Shown piece after piece: positions 12,201 through 21,298 of a stretch of DNA of 64,000 bases. The position numbers and the translations under genes were made by a program. Below the pieces are notes generated by a model that saw only the letters and a list, made by a program, of their open reading frames with translations, was not told where the DNA came from and ran no database searches. Location: contig OX940980.1 of NCBI GenBank assembly GCA_954871275.1, positions 28,289,189-28,353,188 of the forward strand, written 5' to 3'. Within the stretch, counting starts at the first letter, position 1, and each line of letters starts with the position of its first letter. The stretch comes from Leptopterna dolabrata (taxonomy: Eukaryota; Arthropoda; Insecta; Hemiptera; Miridae).

Positions 12201-15200
12201 GAGCCTACTGGATATTCGTGCCAAATTTGGTTGATATCCGTTGAGCAATTCGGGATTCGACCATGGAGGGGCCCATGGATGCGCTATGGTCGACCGCGGG
12301 GGTAGTCCGAAGGGTCGATCGTAGATAGAATTTCACGTAGATTACGAATACGCGATAAAAAATAGGGGTTACCATTTCAATTAACGAAGTTGACCATGGT
12401 CGACCATAGTTCCGCTATGGTCAGGGAATTAAAAATGCGACGTTGCACAACTTGGGAGCCTACTGGATATTCGTGCCAAATTTGGTCGATATCCGTCCTG
12501 CCATTCAGGAGTTGACCATGGTCGACCATAGTTCCGCTATGGTCAGGTAATTAAAAATGCGACGTTGCACAACTTGGGAGCCTACTGGATATTCGTGCCA
12601 AATTTGGTCGATATCCGTTGAGCCGTTTGGCCGTGCATAGAAGGACAGACAGACAGACAGACAGAGCGCATGCGCAGGGCGAACCGCTGGCTCTATCATG
12701 TTGAAATTTATATGGGACCTCAATGGGCCCTACCAGCTTAATCCCTGAGAATTACATTGAAATTGGGTGAAATCTTTGGTTACTACGGCTGTAACAAGGA
12801 AATTGAATCTATTTCACGCCAGCGCATGCGCAGAGCGCACCGAGGAGCGGATCATGCTGAAATTCATACTGGAACTCACTAGGCCTTGTCCAAACAACCC
12901 TTGAAAATTTGAGCGAAATTGAATCAAAATTGTGAAAGTTATGCGTGTTTGTTGAATTTAACGTTAGCGCATGCGCAGGGCGTACCGCTGGATCAATCAT
13001 GTTGAAATTTGTATGGGACCTCAAGGGGCCTTATCCGCACCATCTCTCAAAATTTGAGCTGAATCAATTCAAAATCGTGGAAGTTATGGCTGTAACAAGG
13101 AAATGCGGACAGACTCACAGACTCACAGACCCACAGACCGACAGACACGGAACCAAATTTGTTCAGTAGGCTTTGAAACGCAAAATGCAAGTGGAAATTT
13201 TGATTTCTGAAGACAAAAATTTTTTGGCTCACGAAAGTGAACACAAGGCTTCCGCTGCTTCGCAGACTCGGAAGCAAAACTACTAAATCACTGTAATGAA
13301 CGTGAGCAAGCATATGCGTTAAATTTATCGAGACCCGTCCGATATGTAGTGCATAATTATGGTGGATGCCGTGACAGGTGTATAACTGGCCTCTATTTAC
13401 TGAGTGCTAAAAGAACATAGAGAAAACTACTGCTTTTGTTCACCAAAGAAGACCAGATCCCATTCCAAAAGTAGCTGATTCGGTCGATTCTTTAGATTTC
13501 GAGGCAGTAGACCAAAAAATTCATCAGTTCTGCCTTCAGAATGTGTGTTCTTTACTTCCTACTATAGATGAAATGTTTTTGACATTAACACGGGCGGTCC
13601 CCTCCCCAATTTTAAAAGAACCACTTTTGGTTTATTATTTTCAATAATGAACCATTGGAATCGAGCGTGAAAAAAAAAAAAATTCTAACCCCCCTCAAAA
13701 TTTGATGGTTTACGTTTCAAGGTACCTATGTAGAATCCGAAAATGCAATAAAAATATTTCTGTCTGTCCGCCGTACGCCTACGGGCCACTTTTCTTAGTT
13801 ACCATGAAACAAAATTGATGAAATTCGGGTTATAGGTTCCGTTCGGGGTCTAGTTGGTCCTTGAAGGTCGGCGTTACTGTCAGTCATAGGGGTTCAAAAT
13901 AGGGGTTCAAATTTTCAGAACGACGTATCTCGAAAACTTTCGATAGAAGGGTATGGTTTTTTTAACGTTATTAAATTTATCTTGAGCTAAACAATTTTTT
14001 GAGACCACCCGGAGCATTGAACGTCCAGCCGTTCGTCTGCATCAAAAAGCTTCGTCAACACGATCGTGAATCAAACGGTATAATCCGGCCAGGATATCAT
14101 CACTAGGGAGCACGTGATTATAATCTGCGATATTATTTCATTTGATAAGTGATGGACTATTGGATTTTGTTGGTAGGTACTTGTGAAACTTGAACAAACG
14201 TTGAAGTATTATTGATGGGTAAATTATTACACAACGGTAAATTATTACACAACTGCAAATTATTACACAGCGGTTCATCTACCAAGAAGGGGCTGGATTT
14301 TGATGATCGGTACTTTTGCAACTTGAACAACCGTTGAAGTATTATTGATGCGCAAGTTATTATACAACGCTTCATTGTAGGTATTGACCACAGAAAACAG
14401 TGATCTACGCAGAAGGGGCATCTATTTCACTCCACATCAACAATTTTATTTTAAAACTTCATTATTTTCGTTTCTTTTTGCCGTTTTAGTTACTGTGTCA
14501 TCGGCTGTATTATTTTAGCAACATTTAACTCGTGATTTAGGTAGGTACCTAGTAACGGTTACGGGATTAGGTACTAACCTACGGGGTGTCTGCGACTCAC
14601 ATAATATGTATAGAGTATATTACATATTATATTAGCTTCGTTCGCGGTGCGTTTTTCTGATGGTCAGGGAACCGTCTGAAGCCACTTTTCTTATCGTGCC
14701 AACACGCATGCGCCACCAATACCAACTTTCAAACTCACAATGGACTGGGTACACCGCGAACGCTTGGGAAGGAAATCTGACTGCAACCGCTGTGCAACCT
14801 GAAAATTGCTAACCTTCCTGATTGTGTCGTGTGTCGTGTCGTCGTCGATTTTTTCTGCTTTCTGACGTTTGTTATACAAATCATATCTAGAGTATTAAGG
14901 GTTTATTGAAAGGCTGTGACTCGTGCATGTGTGAGAAGTTCATGTGTCATCATTGATCTCTGCTAATTTATTTCTTCTTTTTATAACAATAATACTATCG
15001 TTCGTCACCATTGATTTCGGCTAATTTATTACTTTTTTAATTCTTCAAATAACTCAAGTCTTATATTACGATTATTCCTATTCTTCTGATGAATGCGTAG
15101 ACTATCTTATATTGTATGTTCCTAGTTGTAATATAGTTCCTACGTTTTGCTTCGAGTATTCATCTCTTACCAATGTTATGCATTCCTTTATCTCAACTTG

Positions 15201-17044
15201 TACTTAGTCGAAGTATTTTTAATAAAAATAAATCGAAATCTCTGTAGTTTTCTTCTTAACTAATGACCTAATGGGATGATTATCAAATTCGGTGATACCA
15301 GTGTACTTTTGTGGAGTAATTGGTGACTGAAGAAATACCTAATCGAAAGTTTGAAGTTCGTTGTTAGGTACCTAACTAATTTTGCTGATAACTGACTACA
15401 CATTCTTCATGTGCTCATTTTTTGTTAATATAGCTATGTATTCGGTTTCCTCAAGGGTCAATAATCTGATAAAACGGCTGAAATCACCGGAAACGTCTAC
15501 AAAAAAAGGCAGCATAAACTGTGAATTCAGCCTTAAAAATACAATTTCAACAATCGAAGATAATTTGTCAAAATTAGGAGTCTAATTCGAGTGGGCCAAA
15601 ATTGGCAAAACCAACAATTGCTAGGCCAGTTCTTGGAACACCCACCGTAATCGTAAAATTAGGTAGGTAAGTGGCACTAAGTTTTTCATTTGGGATATTC
15701 AACCGACCCCTCATGGCGAGCGAGAAGTACGAAAACGCAAGTGAGAGAAGTGGAAGTGGATAGGGTTATTAGAACGAATAACAACGACGAACGACGGTGC
15801 GATGAGAAATGATTTGATTGGCTTAAGCGGGCGAGCGGTAGTGGGGGGCGAGCAGTCAGAAAGGAGTACATCGGAAAATCCGCGGACTGATCTGACGGTC
15901 TTGGAACTGTCTTCGAACCGCCAGAAAAACACCGCGAACATCATCCTATGGATGCTATACAGTCCGAGACGAGTCCGCAAGACCACCGCGAACGCCAAAT
16001 AATGGATCTGACGGTTTGAAGACAGTCAGATGGCCACCGCGAACAAACCTATTATGTAGACGGGTTATCTATACAGAGAGCTGTGATCTGTAACGGAAGG
16101 GTATTCTGTACAAAATGATAAACCGTTGTGCAGGGATTTGCAGCGTTTTTACAAGTTGTCTCAGAACTGCAATTTCATTTGTCAGAAGTGGAAGGGATTC
16201 AGTGCTGCTTGAATGGGATGACTTGTTTTGTGGAGGAGGGATTATTTGACCCGATTCGAAAGTTTAGAACTGAAAACCGTCAAATTTACTATTTGGACGA
16301 AACGTGCATTAATGCTCGATACGCAAATTATACCATAACTTTTTTTAAAATTTATTTTATTTTTTAAATATAATTTACGTCATCCGTTTAGATTTGTGAC
16401 CCATACATGTTACATCACAGGGGGAAGGTTAGCGATCAGTATGGTAGGCAACCCATACTGAAAACCGACAAATTTATTATTTGGAGGAAACGTGGATTAA
16501 TGTTGGACATACGAATTACACCATGATGACAACTTTTTTTAATTAATTTATTAAATGTAATTTACGTGCATCCGTGTAGATTCATCCCGTTACATGTTAC
16601 ATCACTGCTAACCTTCCGGCAACCCCGCATCTCATGGTTGATATGCTGGCTCGATTTCATTGTCATTTTTTTATCTGTGCTCTTACGCTAAATTGAACGT
16701 ACTATAGATTGGATTAGCCTCCTGATTATTAATTAATATTTGTTTAGAACTGTAATCCCACTTGTGGTTTTCAATTTTTGATTTAATAGGAACAGCAGCC
16801 TTCTTGGTTTGACTCTCAGGATAGTGAGACCTTAAAGGACATGTTCACAAAAATCACTCGGGAGATACCGTGTGACTACACACTGAAAACGATGGAATCA
16901 GCTAATGAACGTGAAGTACCGGTTGTACTCATGGTCAACTCTTCGCCTTCTTGGACTTTTGTTGCTGTTGGTCCTTCAGTAACAGAAGCTGTTAACAATG
17001 TGCTCAGTGAAGCCATCAAGTTCATGGTTAGAATGAGGAAATAA
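6080..17044 (+). CDS. dsRNA-binding protein, TARBP2/PRKRA/loquacious/R2D2 family (six exons; 5' end missing)
   Basis: Exons seen: 6080-6219, 6494-6602, 8686-8855, 8954 to about 9081, 10869-11021 and 16790-17044. Reading phase is kept across the junctions 1/2, 2/3, 3/4 and 5/6. Exons 1-2 make dsRBD1 (TPVTMLQELLMKRK helix, then GTGKSKKEAKHNAANELL, the classical RNA-contact KKxAK helix). Exons 3-4 make dsRBD2 (NAVGELQDFC, PEYKL, then TKKNAKQMAAQEML). Exon 6 makes a degenerate third domain without the KKxAK motif, like the Dicer-binding third domain of TARBP2/PRKRA/loquacious. Proteins of this family load siRNA or miRNA with Dicer and Argonaute in the cytoplasm. Which paralogue it is (loquacious or R2D2) cannot be settled here. 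The start exon was not found. The exon 4/5 join is unresolved: exon 5 needs phase 0, but the usual-looking GT at 9095 gives phase 1; GT at 9076 or 9082 would fit. Confidence 0.85.
6494..6602 (+). CDS. dsRBP exon: second half of dsRBD1
   Basis: Acceptor TTACAG ends at 6493 and donor GTAAGA begins at 6603. It codes for ATGTGKSKKEAKHNAANELL, the C-terminal RNA-binding helix. The donor overlaps an in-frame TAA at 6604-6606, so intron retention would end the protein just after dsRBD1. Confidence 0.85.
7311..8498. mobile_element. 1.2-kb DNA element with about 30-bp inverted termini, in dsRBP intron 2
   Basis: CTACAACAAGGGTGTATCTA at 7322-7341 is matched perfectly by its complement at 8467-8486. 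The similarity extends outward through TGAATGGCT, giving about 30 bp with few mismatches. No transposase is seen; an open frame of 112 codons at 8123-8461 resembles nothing I know. The superfamily and target duplication could not be fixed. Confidence 0.6.
8686..8855 (+). CDS. dsRBP exon: first part of dsRBD2
   Basis: Acceptor TTTTTACAG ends at 8685. The phase joins the previous exon through a Val codon. It codes for NAVGELQDFCCTYRL, then PEYKLIRDEGLPHAK and the beta strands. The donor is GTGCCA at 8856, a weak site, but the joined frame is correct. Confidence 0.8.
8954..9081 (+). CDS. dsRBP exon: second part of dsRBD2 (3' end uncertain)
   Basis: Acceptor TTTTTTCAG ends at 8953. It codes for TKKNAKQMAAQEMLMRLKEH and an acidic linker. 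The frame hits TGA at 9097-9099. Candidate donors are GT at 9076 and 9082 (both phase 0, which exon 5 needs) and at 9095 (phase 1). The end at 9081 is chosen only for phase; an unseen small exon in the next intron is the alternative, and so is a short isoform that stops at 9099. Confidence 0.65.
9209..10222 (-). mobile_element. Tc1/IS630-like element, internally deleted, in dsRBP intron 4
   Basis: Inverted termini of about 35-40 bp share the core AGAATATTGCCCTCCGACCC. TA flanks both ends, as for Tc1-mariner insertions. The 1014-bp element carries only the N-terminal part of a transposase (9514-9942, minus strand). The motif GGGGATTGTGATGATACTCA occurs twice within about 45 bp near 9920-9985. 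Confidence 0.65.
9514..9942 (-). pseudogene. N-terminal transposase fragment (helix-turn-helix)
   Basis: A 142-codon open frame. After a Ser/Arg-rich start it carries REIVYNVCQYFTRKKKEDD and then CAATGVSARTVGNIMKEAG, a helix-turn-helix of the kind found at the N-terminus of insect Tc1/IS630-like (DDE_3) transposases. It continues to DEFTDAATRNKILEFY and stops before any catalytic residue. The 1-kb element is too short for the catalytic domain, so this is a deletion remnant. A related segment appears in the remnant at 13441. Confidence 0.6.
10869..11021 (+). CDS. dsRBP exon: linker after dsRBD2
   Basis: Acceptor TTTTATAG ends at 10868 and donor GTACTG begins at 11022. It codes for 51 residues starting MERAVDLAIEKLSNYF, a helical linker with no signature of its own. 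It is phase 0 at both ends and joins the last exon in frame. Confidence 0.7.
11454..11585. repeat. TTACA microsatellite
   Basis: Imperfect array of ATTACATAAC and TTACA units in intron 5 of the dsRBP gene. Confidence 0.7.
11755..12620. repeat. Satellite-like array with conserved hairpin
   Basis: Units of about 122 bp begin TTGACCATGGTCGACCAT near 11755, 12009, 12133, 12391 and 12513. Most units contain the hairpin GACCATAG-TTCCG-CTATGGTC, and the palindrome ATGGTCGACCAT lies beside it. After the first unit and again after the third, a second block follows (CCGCGGGGGTAGTCCGAAGG and neighbours), so there is a higher-order repeat of about 380 bp. Confidence 0.75.
12661..13130. repeat. Second tandem array (GCGCATGCGCAG units) with CAGA microsatellite
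   Basis: AGCGCATGCGCAG recurs near 12665, 12823 and 12966, each time followed by a degenerate copy of the same segment of about 150 bp (TCATGTTGAAATTT and neighbours). A (CAGA)n tract precedes the array and a CAGACTCACAGACT tract follows it. GACTCGGAAGCAAAA occurs at about 11431 and again at about 13265, so both arrays may lie inside one element of about 1.8 kb. Confidence 0.6.
13629..16145 (+). mobile_element. Helentron-like element, family B copy B1 (split)
   Basis: Begins GGTTTATTATTTTCAATAAT after TTTT and ends GATTTGCAGCG before TTTTT. The terminal hairpin GGTT.ATTATT-TTC-AATAAT.AACC is clear, and the terminal GGTTTATTATTTT has its inverted partner about 20 bp inside the other end. The copy is complete but carries a 1.4-kb insertion (14640-16043). 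It has no coding capacity of its own. It interrupts the transposase remnant at a T run without a target duplication. Confidence 0.7.
14640..16043. mobile_element. DNA element with GTTCGCGGTG termini, inserted in B1
   Basis: GTTCGCGGTG at 14640-14649 and CACCGCGAAC at 16034-16043 form perfect 10-bp inverted ends. The same 10-mer recurs internally near 14754, 15930 and 15984, like transposase-binding subterminal repeats. Comparison with the uninterrupted copy B2 shows that this block is an insertion. No transposase and no clear target duplication were found, so the superfamily is unknown. Confidence 0.55.
16268..16615. repeat. Direct duplication of a transposase-remnant tail, about 190 bp
   Basis: The block around AACTGAAAACCG, CAAATTTA(C/T)TATTTGGA, the AT-rich run and TTACATGTTACATCAC occurs twice, at about 16268-16430 and 16458-16615. 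The second copy reads YYLEETWINVGHT where the first reads YYLDETCINARYA, so they diverged after duplication. Confidence 0.65.
16790..17044 (+). CDS. dsRBP last exon: degenerate third dsRBD, stop
   Basis: Acceptor TTTAATAG ends at 16789. It codes for 84 residues and stops with TAA at 17042-17044. The segment from IPCDYTLK to AIKFMVRM has the beta-beta-beta-alpha layout of a dsRBD but no basic KKxAK helix, as expected for a protein-binding third domain. Confidence 0.8.
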   Translation, partial: EQQPSWFDSQDSETLKDMFTKITREIPCDYTLKTMESANEREVPVVLMVNSSPSWTFVAVGPSVTEAVNNVLSEAIKFMVRMRK

Positions 17045-18386
17045 TTTTATGTAATGAAGCAATCATGTTAGTGATAAAATGAAGTTTATAGTTTTATTTT
17101 ATGAAGCTGTCAAATTCATGATTGAAATGACGTTAGTTTTGTTTGCTCATTGTTTTATTTGATGATGATTGTGTTGGTCATTTTGTGATATTTTAAATGA
17201 CACCACACTTGTTATAACTAATACGTGCAGTGATAACTAATGCGTTATAATTATAACTAATTGTACAGAATACGTCTTGTTAATCCATTGACTGGCACTT
17301 TTCCTGGTTCCAGTTGAAGTGATAGAAATTAAAAATACTGAAAAAATTTTATATTGTTTTTCTTTTGACACAAATCGATAGGGTGATGTGGATGGGATAC
17401 CCGCTGGAGTGGATATTCCGATCCCCCTCCATTTGGGCATGAATCTCTTAAAACTTAAAGGATGTTTCTGGGGCCTGAATTGCAATTCACCATGTTGTTA
17501 TGGCCTTATGAGAAAGGGCTTGACGAGGGCTTTTGAACTATAACGATCTACGGATTTATTTTAGTTGGGAGTAGGAATAGATTGAGATTAGGAAGTAAAT
17601 ATTCTAGGCTTACGCCAGGTATTTGTGGTTATTTTCAAAAATTAAATGAGATTTGCCGACTTCAATGTCTGCCTCTGGTGGCCATATCAGTGGCAGAAGC
17701 TCAGACAACAATATTGAAAGGATGGAACCCTCCGAGTTGAAGTTGGCCTGATATCATTTGCCTAAGGACCCTAGGGTCTCAACAGTTTTATCCATACACT
17801 TGTCATGGCAGAAGAACCGCTGTGGGGCTTGTTCCAGGGTTACTATCTCGTTCTTCCTGAAGGCAGAGACCTCATGAAAATGACTTTCACCACCTGATGT
17901 AGGACATTTAATTCAAAAATAAAATTGTCTTAAGATTTTTTCTTCAACAGTCATCGATATATATACTTAGAAAACAGAGATTTGAACTTGAACGTCACAC
18001 AATACAAAGGAAGCGTTGGGGTTACACTTTGCAAAAAGTAACAATCAATTTATTCAATACAAAAAAATTGAATGAAAACTTAATATTATATAATATTCAT
18101 TACAGTTTGAAAATAAACTCTATTTTGGTTGACTTGGGTGGATAATAAACTAAGAATTCTGTCCTACATAGTTTGTTTTCTTATGATTTCGGCACATTAC
18201 GCTTTCCTCACTCCTCAGATCCTAAACAATAGAGCAAGAAAGAAAGAAAGAAAATCTGAGGGAGTTTTTGAGTTTGGGTTCTCAGACTGAAAATTTGATC
18301 TCTAGATCGCTGAATTTGCCCCCCCCCCCCCCCCGCGATTTTCATTTGTCTCATTGTATTTTGGCTGTAGATCCAGGTAGGACAAA
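17045..18386. other. 3' flank of dsRBP gene, nothing else recognised
   Basis: AT-rich sequence downstream of the dsRBP stop. No canonical AATAAA was seen close to the stop. A 16-C run lies at about 18319-18334. No exon recognised. Confidence 0.35.
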
Positions 18387-18785
18387 ATGACCCAATTTCA
18401 AAAAACACAGTGTAACAAGAAGTATGCCATTCACAGTACATGCCCACCAAAGGACAGATTTTCTTTTAGTTCCTCTTCTAGACTTCATTCCATTAAGCAG
18501 ATTCGTACAAAATCTAAATGTTATAGTGAGTCCGTTTGTGTGGCAGGGGCTAGGGCGTGGAATGCCTTATCTGTCAGGTCCCTCACCTCCCTTGATTCGT
18601 TCACTGCTGCTCTCAGGGAGCACCTTCAAACATCAGCTTTTCTTCTCTTTCTGTCAATCCTTCCTCTTACTTTCTCTTCTTCTTTCTCTGTCATTTCGTC
18701 TTCTTCTATTTCCCCTAGTTCTCCACTTCTGTTTTATTGATCTCCTCTCACTTTTTACTTCCCTATTCTCTTCCTCATCTACTAG

Positions 18786-19270
18786 TGTGGTGGCTATAGG
18801 TAAGTGGTGAGGCGAGGTGAGGTGAGTGAGAATGGAGGAGAAGGTTGCTGGATCTAGTACCTAGAAGGTTACACCTATAACGGCCAGGGAGGTTATCACC
18901 TGTAGCTGCGAGGAAGTTTACCACCACTTAAAGGTACTAGAGAGAGTTTGCCCAGTGGTTCCACCAGTGCTGGTTATCACTAATGCTGGTTCCACCAGTC
19001 TGGGTTCTTTTGTTAGAGAAGGTGAGGAGGCATTAGAGGAGAGAGAGAGAGAGATAAGTCGGCGACTTAAGGAGAGCGTAGAATGAGGTGACAGGCGCAG
19101 CCGGCGAGTTTATATAGTGCCCACTCCACTCTACTCTAGTCCGGAGGACTAGTGGGGAGTGAGTGAGCCTATGCGCCTGAGGTCACGTAGGCCACCTCAC
19201 CCGTTGCGTTTATTAGCTTGAACAATCTTATGGTCTACAACATATATGATGGTCTGGGAGGATCTGGACA
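18786..19270 (-). mobile_element. Solo LTR (485 bp) with 5-bp target duplication
   Basis: The block starts TGTGGTGG and ends GGATCTGGACA, so it has TG...CA ends. It is flanked on both sides by ACTAG (18781-18785 and 19271-19275). No internal retrotransposon sequence is left, so it is a recombined solo LTR. The order of parts (repeated GGTTCCACCAGT units, GAGAGAGA tract, TATA box, TCATTC about 30 bp further on the minus strand) matches the LTR at 29546-30071, so the two are probably related families in the same orientation. Confidence 0.8.
19109..19116 (-). promoter_or_regulatory. TATA box of solo LTR
   Basis: TATATAAA on the minus strand, with a TCATTC initiator-like site about 30 bp downstream, in the same arrangement as in the 29.5-kb LTR. 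Confidence 0.55.
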
Positions 19271-19458
19271 ACTAGGTATGTTTTAAAATTGTATTGTCCT
19301 TTTTGTTGTAATTTCACAGGCATTTAATTTAGTTCCCTTATTATATATCAATTCAAGGCGGGGTTTTAATCCTATTTTGAAATAATAAAGTTTACAAAGT
19401 TCACAAGATTAGGCGGTTGTCACTCCGCCCGATTTGACGATCTTTCATGGTTATCTGT

Positions 19459-20084
19459 TAGGGATGTGGCGTTCAGCACTGAACGGATCCGAACTGAATG
19501 GATCTTTCAGTTGAACGTATCCCAACTGAACGGGTTCCCAAAGAGTTGCCGTTCACCAGTTCATGAACTCCCTCTTGTGACGTCCTCACTCCTCCTCCTC
19601 CTACCTTCCTCCGATCCCACTCCTTCTCCTTGTCACCACCCGTTCTCAACTCCTTTACCCTTCCCCTCGCCACTCCTCTCTTTCTGCCCTTCCCTTCAAC
19701 CCTTACCGTTCTTTCACCCTTCCCTTATCCCTTGAGCTGAGAGTTGACTGACCAGTTCATCAACTCCACGGAATAACAGAATCAAGTGCAACTCCTTCCC
19801 TTCCCTTCTTCACTCTTCACGTTCTCTTCACCCCTCCCTACACCCCTTACCGTTCACATCACCCCTCCCCACACCCCTTACCGTTCACATCACCCTCCCT
19901 TCACCGCTCACAGTTCACATCTCCCCTTCTTCTGAACGGGGATTCTACCTGAACAGGCTTTGGAGGGTCAAACTTGAGAGTGAAGAACTGCAGAACGGTG
20001 AACGGATCCCAAAGAACTGATCCCAGAAAAGAGTGAACTGGTGGGAGTTAACTCCCGGAATTGAACGGATCTTACACATCCCTA
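19459..20084. mobile_element. hAT MITE with 8-bp target duplication
   Basis: Ends TAGGGATGTG and CACATCCCTA. Flanked by TTATCTGT (19451-19458) and TTATCCGT (20085-20092), an 8-bp duplication with one later substitution. Inside, GAACGG(A) and its complement CCGTTC recur many times, as subterminal repeats do. No transposase. 626 bp. Confidence 0.8.
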
Positions 20085-20119
20085 TTATCCGTTGGCTGGT
20101 GGGGATCGCCACTGTCGAC

Positions 20120-20784
20120 CAGGGTTGCCAACTCACTGGCAGAAGAATACGGGACACTATAGATATACACACACCTGGTACTGGTTGCTAGGTGAGTAAT
20201 GAACACCTCAACCTTTATATATTATTATAATAATGTTGAACAGCACACTACTCAGTTCAGGTCAAATAGGCGAGACAAACAAAAAATAGACGGAATACCT
20301 TTGTTTCAACGTTTTATTTTTCAGGTACCTAAGTATATTTTTAAAGGAAAGGAAACATTTTAGGTAAGGAAAGGACCTACCTACAAGTAAATTACCGAGA
20401 AAATGGCATGAACAAAATACCTAGACAGGAACAAATTATAAAATAACAGGTAACTTTCTGTTCTCAGTCAATTCCAAATAATTTTTCAAAACAATATATA
20501 AAAGGCATCATAATAATGTGTATTCTGCAGCTGCACTTCTTTTTTAATAAAAAATAATAGATCACGTTCTGTTTTTAGTAGGTATTTCTAATTCAAAATA
20601 AGTTTTTCTTCAAACAAAATATTAAACGCATCACACTTCTAAAATTAAATCACTTGAAAATAATGAATCACGATACCCTGAAATACGGGACAAATAGCGT
20701 CCCGGGAAGGGTTTCGCCGGGACATGGAACAAATGGACAAAATAAGGGACTGTCCCGTAAAATACGGTACGGTTGGCAACCCTG
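20120..20784. mobile_element. hAT non-autonomous element with perfect 8-bp target duplication
   Basis: Inverted ends CAGGGTTGCCAAC...GTTGGCAACCCTG, flanked by CTGTCGAC at 20112-20119 and 20785-20792. CAGGGTTGCCA-type ends with 8-bp duplications are standard for hAT elements. 665 bp without transposase. It sits 35 bp from the previous hAT element. Confidence 0.85.
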
Positions 20785-21298
20785 CTGTCGACCGTCATAG
20801 TTCTTTCGCTCACCGCTAGATCCTGCTACTGCCCCAACAGTCTCCTGTTCTGTGGGACTTTGAAGGAAGAGATTATTTTGTCAAAATAAATTACTTTTCA
20901 AAAAATTTCATTTGTAGTAAGATATTATTTTTCCAAAAATGAAAACTCCTTTTGAGTTTTGACAGAACAACAACAACAAACGTCTTTTTTTTAAACGAAA
21001 CCATGGGGACATAGAATGACAACGATCAAGAACGATATTGGCTATATCCTTTACTTTTCCTCAATGCGCATGCTTATCATTTGTAATCATCACAAAGAAA
21101 CAACAACATTGCTTTAGCTTTTCCAAAGTTTAGCCTAGTTTAGTGTAATTTTCCCGCATAATCGTTAAGAATGAGATAATCTCGTGAAGTCAAAGTATTT
21201 GTTTTTTTTACATGTGGGTAGGTAAAATATTATACCGTTGATATGCGTAATAGCTGTGCTGTCTGAAGTCTGATCTACTTGGTGTATATCATTCAGTG

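Larger units (their letters stand above)
13441..16367 (+). pseudogene. Tc1/IS630-like transposase remnant, split by a later insertion
   Basis: 13455-13625 reads open as RPDPIPKVADSVDSLDFEAV and onward, like the segment after the helix-turn-helix of DDE_3 transposases (compare DEFTDAATRNKI in the remnant at 9514). The homology resumes at 16146 after the Helitron-type element and ends in IRKFRTENRQIYYLDETCIN, which matches the (I/V)YLDETW block that holds a catalytic Asp of this family. The rest of the catalytic domain is absent. It lies in intron 5 of the dsRBP gene and is not functional. Confidence 0.6.
18387..19395 (+). mobile_element. LINE 3'-end fragment, interrupted by a solo LTR
   Basis: 18522-18630 codes for YSESVCVAGARAWNALSVRS and then SLDSFTAALREHL, the conserved C-terminal block of many insect jockey/CR1-type reverse transcriptases (consensus-like VAGARLWNSLP...SLxSFK..L). 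The rest of ORF2 is missing. After the LTR insertion the 3' UTR resumes at 19276 and ends near AATAATAAAG at about 19380-19390. A 5'-truncated, decayed copy. Confidence 0.6.
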
